Source: DATEJJ01 sp051986465
GTDB taxonomy: Bacteria > Actinomycetota > Actinomycetes > Mycobacteriales > Micromonosporaceae
Direction: 5' to 3'
Length of the DNA: 13,450 bases
NCBI GenBank assembly: GCA_051986465.1
Contig: JBPYFB010000087.1
Location: 1 to 13,450 of the forward strand
A program made the position numbers and the translations under genes. How positions within the stretch are numbered: the first letter of the stretch is position 1; the number at the start of each line of letters is the position of its first letter. This document shows positions 6,439-12,740 of this stretch, piece by piece. A model generated the notes under the pieces. It saw only the letters and a program-made list of their open reading frames with translations. It was not told where the DNA came from and did no database searches.

Positions 6439-7650
6439 ATGACGGACTACTTCTTCGACGAGCGCCACGAGCGCCTGCGCAAGCGGGTACGGGCTTTCGC
6501 GGAACAGGAGATCGCGCCGCGGGTGGCGGAGCTCGAACAGGCGGGTACGCCGGAGGTCGCGCTCGTGCGCCGGATGGCGCGCGAGGGCTGGATCGCGGTG
6601 ACCGTGCCCGTGCGGTACGGGGGGCTGGGCCTGGGACACCTGGCGAAGACGGTCATCGTCGAGGAGCTGTCCCGGGTCAGCGGCGCGATGGGTGCCGCGG
6701 TGCAGGCCTCCCAACTGGGCGTCGCCAAGGTGCTGCACTTCGGCACCGAGACCCAGCGGGGGTACTGGCTGCCCCGGTTCGCCAGCGGCGTAGCCCTGCC
6801 GACGATCGCGGTCACCGAACCGGAGTCCGGCGGGCACGTGCTCGGCATGCGCAGCACCGCGGTGCGCGACGGCGACGGGTACGTCCTCAACGGCCGCAAG
6901 TGGTTCGTCGGCAACTCACACATCGGCGACGTGCACGGCGTGGTGGTGCGCACCGGCCCGGGACCGCGCGGGCTGAGCGCCTTCCTGGTGGAGAGCGACC
7001 GGGCGGGGTGCCGGGCGGGCGATCCGGGCCGGCAGACCGGGTTGCACGGCTTCAGCTATGGCGAGCTGGTATTCGAGGACTGCCGGGTACCGGTGGACAA
7101 CCTGATCGGCGCCGAGGGCGACGGCCTGGACGTCGCGTACTCGTCGTCCGTCCTCTATGGACGGCCGAACCTTACCGCGGTGGCACTGGGCATCCATCAG
7201 GCGGTCGTCGACGACACGGTGGAGTTCTGCCGGCAGCGGGAGATGTACGGCGGGACCCTCGCCGACCTGCCAACCATCGCGCAGCGGCTGGGCGCGATGA
7301 CCTCCCGACTGGTTACCGCCCGGCTGGCCGCCTACCACGCCGCGCACCTGCTCGACCTGGGCCGGCCGTGCGACCTGGAACTCATCAACGCCAAGCTGGT
7401 CAACACCGAGTCGGCGGTGGCCGCCGCCCGGGACGCCCTAGACATCTTCGGCGCCCGTGGCTGCCAGGCGGACTACCGCATCGACCGGTACCTGCGGGAC
7501 GCGGTGCACACACTGCCGCCAGCCGGTACCTCGGACATCCAGCGTCACCGGCTGGCGCAGCTGGCGCTGGGTCGTTACCCCGCCCCGTGGTCCGCGCGGC
7601 TGCGTGACCGGACCGCGGCGTATCCCCGACACGAAGGAGGACACTCATGA
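6439..7650 (+). CDS. Acyl-CoA dehydrogenase-family flavoprotein lacking the canonical catalytic Glu
   Basis: This 403-aa protein has the full acyl-CoA dehydrogenase fold: an N-terminal helical domain, a middle beta domain with the FAD-site-like VTEPESGGH (125-133) and NGRKWFVGNS (151-160), and a C-terminal helical domain with RQREMYGG and DALDIFGARG. The usual YEGT motif with the catalytic base is PAGT here (P361-T364), so Ala362 replaces the Glu. The alternative Glu site of isovaleryl- and long-chain enzymes also looks absent (SVLYGR, 236-241). Ordinary alpha,beta-dehydrogenation of an acyl-CoA is therefore doubtful; an unusual substrate, an ACP-bound acyl group or a non-dehydrogenase role is possible. 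ATG 6439 has no clear Shine-Dalgarno, so the message may be leaderless. It is divergent from the two-component genes and overlaps the next gene by 4 nt (ATGA). Confidence 0.88.
   Translation: MTDYFFDERHERLRKRVRAFAEQEIAPRVAELEQAGTPEVALVRRMAREGWIAVTVPVRYGGLGLGHLAKTVIVEELSRVSGAMGAAVQASQLGVAKVLHFGTETQRGYWLPRFASGVALPTIAVTEPESGGHVLGMRSTAVRDGDGYVLNGRKWFVGNSHIGDVHGVVVRTGPGPRGLSAFLVESDRAGCRAGDPGRQTGLHGFSYGELVFEDCRVPVDNLIGAEGDGLDVAYSSSVLYGRPNLTAVALGIHQAVVDDTVEFCRQREMYGGTLADLPTIAQRLGAMTSRLVTARLAAYHAAHLLDLGRPCDLELINAKLVNTESAVAAARDALDIFGARGCQADYRIDRYLRDAVHTLPPAGTSDIQRHRLAQLALGRYPAPWSARLRDRTAAYPRHEGGHS
7633..7640 (+). promoter_or_regulatory. Ribosome binding site of the propeller gene
   Basis: GAAGGAGG ends 6 nt before ATG 7647 and lies inside the last codons of the dehydrogenase gene. 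It is the strongest Shine-Dalgarno in this operon and fixes the start of the propeller gene at the ATGA overlap. Confidence 0.8.
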
Positions 7651-8642
7651 TCCGACCGTCCCGGCGGCACGGCGCCCGGCGCGCCGCCGCCCTCGCGGCG
7701 TTGGCCGGCGCGCTCGTGGCGACCGTGCCCGCGCAGCCCGCCAGCGCGACCGGCCGGTGCGGCCAGCCCGGCGGCATCGTCGAGTACCCGCTACCGGCCG
7801 GCTCCGAGCCGTTCATCATGACGCCCGGCCCGCACGGCGACGCCTGGTTCAGCGAGCCACCGGTGGACCGCATCGGCCATATCAGCGCCGACGGCCGGAT
7901 CATGCAGTACGCCGTGCCGGCCGGCACCCAACCGGTCGCGGTCGCGCTGGCCGCCGACCGGACGCTGTGGTTCGCTGGATCCGGCCTGGGTGCCGCGCTG
8001 GGCCGGCGGACGCCGGACGGCCGGCTGGACACGGTACCGCTGCCGGCGGGCGTGATCCCGGGCGCGCTGCTGGCCGCCGGCGACGGCACGGTGTGGTTCA
8101 CCGACACGGGCTCCGCCCGGATCGGGCGGCGGGACCCGGCCGGGCGGGTCACGGTGTTCGCCGTGCCCGGTCAGCCGATCGACCTCACTGCCGGCCCGGC
8201 CGGCGCGGTCTGGTTCACCGAGGGCCCAGCCGACCGGGTCGCCCGGATCACTGAGACCGGTACCGTGACCGAGTTCGCGGTACCCACCCCCGGCGCGTTC
8301 CCGCACCGGATCATCGCCGGGCCGGACGGCGCCCTGTGGTTCACCGAGGCATATGGCGGCCGGGTCGGCCGGGTCGGCCGCGACGGGCGGGTCACCGAGT
8401 TCCCCGTCGCCTCGCCCGGCATCCTGGGCAGCATCTGGCCGGCGCAGGACGGCAGTATCTGGTTCACCGAGCTGGACGCCGGCAAACTCGGCCGGGTCAG
8501 TCCGGACGGGACGGTGACCGAGGTACCGGTGCCGACCCCGGCGGCGCGGCCGGCGGGCCTGGTCCGGGGACCCAGCGACACGCTGTGGTTCGCGGAGGCG
8601 GACGGCGATCGGATCGGCCGGGTGGACACCCGTACCTACTGA
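7647..8642 (+). CDS. Secreted Vgb-like seven-bladed beta-propeller protein
   Basis: This 331-aa protein resembles virginiamycin B lyase (streptogramin lyase). Its signal peptide has an Arg-rich start and a long Ala-rich core, with likely cleavage at PASA-TG near residue 35. Seven repeats of about 41 aa follow, each with a W-F near the end of a strand (WF at 67, 108, 150, 189, 231, 272, 314) and an R-I/V/L-G-R/H type turn, matching seven blades. Vgb enzymes use His and Glu residues at the propeller mouth. Here H220 in FPHRIIAGPDG fits one such His, but the following blades contain no His, so lyase activity is uncertain. A secreted binding or scaffold role is possible. It is translationally coupled to the dehydrogenase gene and followed by a strong hairpin. 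Streptogramin resistance should not be assumed. Confidence 0.85.
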   Translation: MIRPSRRHGARRAAALAALAGALVATVPAQPASATGRCGQPGGIVEYPLPAGSEPFIMTPGPHGDAWFSEPPVDRIGHISADGRIMQYAVPAGTQPVAVALAADRTLWFAGSGLGAALGRRTPDGRLDTVPLPAGVIPGALLAAGDGTVWFTDTGSARIGRRDPAGRVTVFAVPGQPIDLTAGPAGAVWFTEGPADRVARITETGTVTEFAVPTPGAFPHRIIAGPDGALWFTEAYGGRVGRVGRDGRVTEFPVASPGILGSIWPAQDGSIWFTELDAGKLGRVSPDGTVTEVPVPTPAARPAGLVRGPSDTLWFAEADGDRIGRVDTRTY

Positions 8643-8696
8643 TCGAGGTGACTGTCGCCCGGGCCGGCCATCGATCAGACAGAACGGATCCGCTCG

Positions 8697-8728
8697 CCGC
8701 GAGCCCAACGACCGGATTGGGCTCGCGG
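8697..8728 (+). terminator. Intrinsic-type terminator hairpin after the propeller gene
   Basis: A perfect 12-bp stem (8697-8708 with 8717-8728; inner arms GAGCCCAA and TTGGGCTC) closes an 8-nt loop, CGACCGGA. It starts 55 bp after the propeller stop and is followed by GGTTTGG, a poor T-tract, as is common in actinobacteria. It should end the dehydrogenase/propeller operon. Confidence 0.75.
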
Positions 8729-8789
8729 GGTTTGGCTCGGAGGTGAGTCCTGCGTCGCCCAGGAAGCGGACCACCTCCGGGCCTGTACG

Positions 8790-8991
8790 CACAGGCTGCG
8801 GCCGGCGGCCTCGGCTTCGACTTGCAGGTCGCGGGTACGTGCAGGGTGTCGGAGTGGATGGGCAGGAACGTCGAGTCGGTTTGGAAGTCCGGGCAGCTGT
8901 AGCAGCCCTCGGCGGCGGTTTTCGGGCAGGGTCTGCTGATGTGCCGGCCGCAGGACACCGCCTGCAGGCGGTGGCCGAGTTTCTCGGCTGA
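8790..8991 (-). pseudogene. Degraded C-terminus of a tyrosine recombinase/integrase
   Basis: On the minus strand, SAEKLGHRLQAVSCG (from 8991) is followed by RPCPKTAAEGCYSCPDFQTD and STFLPIHSDTLH. This Cys-rich tail, C-x2-C-P-x-F-x-T-x3-F-L-P, is typical of the C-terminal end of many actinobacterial site-specific integrases. After about 8840 the match continues in another frame as RTRDLQVEAEAAGR, so the fragment is also frameshifted. The catalytic Arg/His/Tyr region that should precede it (9000-9400) cannot be recognised. It is a remnant only. No att site or tRNA gene is visible beside it. The identification is by remembered motif, not by alignment. Confidence 0.5.
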
Positions 8992-9398
8992 TTTTCGACC
9001 GGAGTTCTCGGATCCAGACCGCGTTGTTCGTAGCTTGGGTGAGGGGCCACGAGGGCGCTGTTGATGCGGGTCGCTTCTACCGGCCCCTCGCGGGCGGCGC
9101 GATCGAGCTGTTCCATGCCACGATCGGATAGCCGCTCGGTTACTCCGCAGAGTGGGTCGTCGTCGACGGCGAGCTCCGGCTGCTCGAAACCGCACATCGT
9201 GGGCAGCCAACGGCAACGCGGAAGGAGTTCGGACCGTGTTACTCCAAGATCGTCGCCGGTGCTCGGAACGGGGCGTGCAGCGCGTCCAACCCTGTCCAGG
9301 ATCGACCACAGGCAGCGCCGCGGCGGCGGAGCATGGTTGGCGATGCACGGGGTTGCGCCGCACCCCGCGCGGTCCACCCCACCTCCTGGGAGTCACCG
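8992..9398. other. Unassigned stretch between integrase remnant and CBM2-like gene
   Basis: Open frames exist on both strands, but none matches a family I know, and none has a convincing ribosome binding site and start. It may hold more decayed mobile-element sequence belonging to the integrase remnant. The promoter of the following gene must lie near its right end, but no clear -35/-10 pair is visible. Confidence 0.4.
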
Positions 9399-10163
9399 AT
9401 GACAAGAAGCCTGGGTTCGCCCGTCACGTACGCGAGATTTTCACCCATGGGCCGGCTAGCCCTGGTCGTGCTCGGCACGCTCGCGGTGTTCGGCGCGGTC
9501 ACCCTGCCGGCCGGCGGCGCGCTCGCCGCGGTGGACACAACTGCGCCCACCAAGCCGGCCCAACCGGTCGCGAACCCGATCACCCCGATCAATGCCACCA
9601 TCCATACCAGCGGCTCGACCGACAACGACCAGGTCGCCGGCTATTGGGTGCAGCGGCAGGTCAACGGGGTCTGGACCGACTGGTTCTCGACCAACCTCGA
9701 CACCGGCATCGTCTACCTCCAGCCCCTCACGCCCGGCACGACGTACACCGTGGTGGCGGTCGCGTTCGACCCCAGCGGCAACCGTTCGCCGCGTTCCGAC
9801 CCGCTCACGTTCACCACGACGAGCCAGCCCGCACCGACCTGCAGGGTCACGCTGCAGGTTCTCAGTACGCAGACGTACATGATGACCTCCATCATTGAGA
9901 ACCTGACCGTGACGACCATCTCCAACTGGACGGTGACCTTCACTATGCCGGTGGCGCAGACGATGAACGGCATCGCCAATGCCACCCTCGCGCGCATCGG
10001 CGACGCGGCCACGGCCACGCCAGCGCCCAACACCGCCCACATCAGTCCGGGTGCCACGGTGTACTTCATCTTTGCCGCCACCCGCCCGGCGGGCTCACCG
10101 CTGCCCAGCGGCATCGCGTTCAACCCCCCGAACGCCGCACCGATCACCTGCACCGTGAGCTGA
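9399..10163 (+). CDS. Secreted FN3 domain plus CBM2-like protein, no catalytic domain
   Basis: This 254-aa exported protein starts at ATG 9399 after TGGGAG. An inner Met at 9447 would remove the first 16 residues and also leave a signal peptide. The hydrophobic core is about 19-43 (cleavage near ALA-AV). A fibronectin type III domain covers about 47-141 (DTTAPTKPAQPV, WVQRQVNGVWTDW, LTPGTTYTVVAVAFDPSGNR), as used for linkers in actinobacterial cellulases. The C-terminal domain (148-254) looks like CBM2: bracketing C148 and C251, ISNWTVTFTMP, ANATL, HISPGATVYFIF. The surface Trp that normally packs on cellulose seems replaced (MNGIANATL where a SGWNA-like motif is usual), and the only Trp left is the core one. 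Carbohydrate binding is thus uncertain. It might be an orphan targeting module, a decayed enzyme or a cell-surface protein. Confidence 0.8.
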   Translation: MTRSLGSPVTYARFSPMGRLALVVLGTLAVFGAVTLPAGGALAAVDTTAPTKPAQPVANPITPINATIHTSGSTDNDQVAGYWVQRQVNGVWTDWFSTNLDTGIVYLQPLTPGTTYTVVAVAFDPSGNRSPRSDPLTFTTTSQPAPTCRVTLQVLSTQTYMMTSIIENLTVTTISNWTVTFTMPVAQTMNGIANATLARIGDAATATPAPNTAHISPGATVYFIFAATRPAGSPLPSGIAFNPPNAAPITCTVS

Positions 10164-10702
10164 TCCGTACGGTCAGGTCGACCCAGACCGATCGCCGCCG
10201 CGGCCGAGAACCCACATTGAGGGCAGCCGACCGCGGCGGCGCCCAGCTCTGCCCGCCACACGCCGAGCACCAACCGCACCCGCGGCCGCGCACAGTACAC
10301 GCTGCGCCAGAACACGCCAACGCTGAGGTCAGGCAGGGTCGCGTCGCCTTCCAAGTGCCCGACGTCGCCCGGCGCGGGCCCGATCGACCCGCGCTATCGG
10401 CGGCTATGTGAGGATGCCGCTGTGCGTCGACGCCGATCCACTGCGCGCCGTCCGGATACCATCCGAAGTCGCGGAGATGCTCGGCCAAACCATACAGCGC
10501 GGCACAGAGCCCTGACCCCGAACCGACCGGCAAATAGTTCGTACGCCGAGGACGATCTCCTGGCACAGGACAGGCGCGGTGCGCGGTAGGCGTACCGAGC
10601 GAATCTGCCCCGCACCCGGATCAGTAGTGCCGGCTGTCCGAGGTACCGCGACATGTGTTCGAGACTGGCCGGGGTGGCTACGACTGCTGGTGGGTGGACG
10701 CG
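10164..10702. other. Gene-free stretch with a possible degraded minus-strand ORF
   Basis: Apart from the hairpin at 10193-10241, I see no intact gene. On the minus strand, an ATG at 10654 begins MSRYLGQPALLIRVRGRFA. In another frame, NYLPVGSGSGLCAALYGLAE and GWYPDGAQWIGVDAQRHPH follow at about 10430-10540. These pieces could be one small protein broken by a frameshift near 10565, but I cannot match it to a family and codon use is only moderately GC-biased. It lies directly downstream of the sigma factor/membrane protein pair. Confidence 0.3.
10193..10241 (+). terminator. Possible hairpin after the CBM2-like gene
   Basis: CGCCGCCGCGG (10193-10203) and CCGCGGCGGCG (10231-10241) form a perfect 11-bp stem around a 27-nt loop, starting 30 bp after the stop codon. 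The position fits a terminator, but the loop is long and no T-tract follows. Confidence 0.4.
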
Positions 10703-11317
10703 CTATCCGACGCTCGGGTCGGTCCAGCAGGTGGGTGCCGGTGAGCGCACCAGAGTAGAGCCGATCAGTAGTGCACCGGACTGGTTTTTGTATTCGACGA
10801 TGAACACCTCGGTACCGTGTGGAATCTGGGACGGCACGAACGTGAGGCCTTTGTCGCTGGCCTGCACTGTCCAGTTACCAACGGCGCCCAGATCCTGGGG
10901 GACGGACAGCGCAAAATCCACGACGCTTCCGTGTGCCCCGGTAGCGATCCGCTCGAACTCGTCCCGCGGACCCAGTGGTCTGGGTGCCGTCCTCGGCGGG
11001 GTGCACGCGCCCGGTCGTTGGCCCCGTATCACCTGGGCCGGTAGTCCGGCGGCGCGCGCGTCGCGGGTCGCGGCAGCCGGGTCGGCCAGCTTCTCGCCGT
11101 AGCGGAACGTGATGGTTACCGTGCCGTCGTGGTGCTTGACGACCGCGTAGGCCGGCTCGCCGCCCACCGCCGTGGTCAGCGTTACGACCGCGAGGACCGC
11201 CGCGGCTGCGGCAGCCGCCAGTAGGGCGATGCGGCGGCGCGGTCGGGCGCGGCGCGGCGCGGGCTGTTGGGCGTGGGCGATCAACTCGTCGAGCAGGGCT
11301 TGCTGGTACCGGGTCAT
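10703..11317 (-). CDS. Single-pass membrane protein paired with ECF sigma factor, putative regulator
   Basis: This 204-aa protein starts at ATG 11317, overlapping the sigma factor stop (ATGA), with GAAGGAGA upstream as ribosome binding site. Residues 1-28 are a short, Arg-rich cytoplasmic tail (MTRYQQALLDELIAHAQQ, then RRARPRRR). One TM segment spans about 29-51, and about 150 residues follow outside the cell, including YAVVKHHDGTVTITFRYGEK and ARAAGLPAQVI. Similar Y-A-V, D-G-T-V-T-V domains are familiar in actinobacterial membrane proteins beside ECF sigma genes. The gene order suggests an anti-sigma factor. However, no zinc-binding HxxxCxxC motif is present and the cytoplasmic part is very short, so it is not a classical ZAS anti-sigma. 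A sensor or accessory role is equally possible. Confidence 0.75.
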   Translation of the reverse strand: MTRYQQALLDELIAHAQQPAPRRARPRRRIALLAAAAAAAVLAVVTLTTAVGGEPAYAVVKHHDGTVTITFRYGEKLADPAAATRDARAAGLPAQVIRGQRPGACTPPRTAPRPLGPRDEFERIATGAHGSVVDFALSVPQDLGAVGNWTVQASDKGLTFVPSQIPHGTEVFIVEYKNQSGALLIGSTLVRSPAPTCWTDPSVG

Positions 11318-11826
11318 GTCGGGTCTCCTTCGTCGAGTGCCTTGCGCAGCGCGGCGCGCGCCCGGTGTAACCGGATGCGCGCCAGTCCCTTGGTGATGCC
11401 GAACACGCGAGCGGTCTCGGCCGGTGTGAGTCCGTGGATGTCGACCAGTTCGATGAGTTCGCGCTGGCGTGGTGAGAGCCGGTCGAGCAGCCGGCGCGCT
11501 GCGGCACCGCGAGTGGCCGCATCGATCCGGCTCTCCAGGTCGGCGATGTCGTCGTCGTCCAGCAGCCGCCTGCCCATGGTGCGTACCGCGGCCTCGTGCT
11601 CGTAGTACCGCCGCCGCCGCAATCGACGCACAGTGTTGTGGGCGATACCGATCAGCCACGGCAGCGGCTGCCCACGTTCCGGGTCGAAACGGCCCGCCGC
11701 GTCGACCGCGGCCAGGAAGGTGTCCGCGACCACGTCGGCGACGTCGTATGCGTCCGTGATCCGGCTGGCGACATAACGGACGACATCGTCGTAGTGCGCG
11801 CGGTAGAACCATTCCAGCGCGGTCAT
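11314..11826 (-). CDS. ECF-type RNA polymerase sigma factor
   Basis: With the ATG at 11826 this is a 170-aa sigma-70 family protein of the extracytoplasmic function type. Region 2 is about 6-72 (FYRAHYDDVVRYVASRI, VADVVADTFLAAVDAAGRFD, LPWLIGIAHNTVRRLRRRR). Region 4 is about 108-165 with DRLSPRQRELIELV and the helix-turn-helix LTPAETARVFGITKGLARIR. The frame is open to a GTG at 11916; I prefer the inner ATG because region 2 begins right after it and the length is typical, although its Shine-Dalgarno is weak. It overlaps the membrane protein gene by 4 nt, so the two are co-expressed. ECF factors often autoregulate, but no convincing -35/-10 pair could be placed upstream. The regulon is unknown. 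Confidence 0.88.
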   Translation of the reverse strand: MTALEWFYRAHYDDVVRYVASRITDAYDVADVVADTFLAAVDAAGRFDPERGQPLPWLIGIAHNTVRRLRRRRYYEHEAAVRTMGRRLLDDDDIADLESRIDAATRGAAARRLLDRLSPRQRELIELVDIHGLTPAETARVFGITKGLARIRLHRARAALRKALDEGDPT

Positions 11827-12013
11827 ATCGTCTCGGATAGTGACCGTCAAAGCGGCCGGGAACCCGCTGGCTTCGGGTCGTGCACCGTGGATGCTTCTCA
11901 CATTACTTCTTGCCACCGCCGCGCCGGGCGTTACAAACGTGTAGCCCGCGGTCGGTCGGATGCCTGAGCCGGTGCCTCCCCAGGCGACCGGTGGTTCGTC
12001 GACGAGACCTAGT

Positions 12014-12078
12014 GCGCCGCGAGGCGCCTTGCTGTATTCCCAGCGCAGCTGGGAGGAACTCGGAGGGAGGTTCCTGGG
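12014..12078. repeat. Cluster of three short hairpins upstream of the sigma gene
   Basis: Three stems follow each other: GCGCC-GCGA-GGCGC (12014-12027, with a GNRA-type tetraloop), CCCAGC-GCA-GCTGGG (12039-12053), and AGGAAC (12054-12059) with GTTCCT (12070-12075). CCCAG (12039-12043) can instead pair with CTGGG (12074-12078), so two folds compete. The cluster lies between the truncated transposase and the sigma factor gene, about 190 bp before the sigma start. It could be the end of the lost element, a terminator or a small structured RNA. Confidence 0.4.
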
Positions 12079-12133
12079 TCTGATGGCTTACCTGAGGCCG
12101 AAAGGCTAGAGGGGACAAGAGCATGCCAGGAAA

Positions 12134-12574
12134 TCAGCGCAGGCGGATCGACCGGATGGTGCGCGGTCGACCAACCCGCTTCGGTTGGGAGATGCGGGCG
12201 TGATGGGCGGCGATCAGGTCGCGGTGCCAACGCAGCACGGTTTCGGGTCGCACCACCAATCGGACCTGGCGCAGCACGGTGCGGGGGAGTTGGTGCAGTA
12301 GCGCGGCGAGCAGGGCTCGGTCCGCACGGGTGAATTGGATCCTCTGGCCGTGCAGCTGACGCTCGAGGACGGTGATCTGGTGGCGGAGGGCGAGGATCTC
12401 GACGTCCTTGGCGCGGTCGCTCATCGGTAGCAGCCGCAGCATTGCCAGCGTGTTGGTCACACCGAGATAGGGCGAGTCGGAGCAGCACGACCAGGCATCT
12501 TCGTCCAGCGGCCGCGGGCACGACAACCAGACCGGGGCACCTCGATGAGGGAAAGATCTTGCCTCAGCGGTCAA
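12134..12574 (-). pseudogene. Truncated integrase-type transposase, N-terminal half only
   Basis: On the minus strand, homology to the rve/DDE integrase-type transposases common in actinobacteria starts near 12470 (YLGVTNTLAMLRLLPMSDR). It runs through KDVEILALRHQITVLERQL, FTRADRALLAALLHQLPR and VRPETVLRWHRDLIAAHH to GRPRTIRSIRL, where a TGA ends it at 12134-12136. The second helix-turn-helix and the entire catalytic core are missing, so it cannot transpose. The roughly 35 residues encoded at 12470-12574 do not look like transposase and may be junction sequence. It is a different element from the fragment at 3761-4063, since the two diverge clearly in the shared segment. Confidence 0.75.
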
Positions 12575-12740
12575 ACTACCGTGACCAGGACGGACGCCAT
12601 TGTCGGCACCCGCAGTGCTGCAGCTGCACGCTGGCCGTCACGACGAGCAGCACGTAGAGCGGGGCGACCCGCAGCCGGGCAGCGCGCGCCGCGCCGCCGC
12701 GCAGCCGCGCGTCCCAGCCTGTTCGCACCGGTCGTCCCCC

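Noticed and set aside
5574..7607. 677-codon plus-strand open frame across the regulator and dehydrogenase genes
   Set aside because: It runs antisense to one supported gene and out of frame with another; the product is low-complexity Arg/Gly/Pro.
7647..8642. Streptogramin resistance gene (vgb)
   Set aside because: Exported protein with an incomplete set of expected catalytic His residues; only fold-level similarity is supported.
7791..9377. 528-codon minus-strand open frame antisense to the propeller gene
   Set aside because: The repeats in it mirror the propeller repeats, and no domain or start signal is seen.
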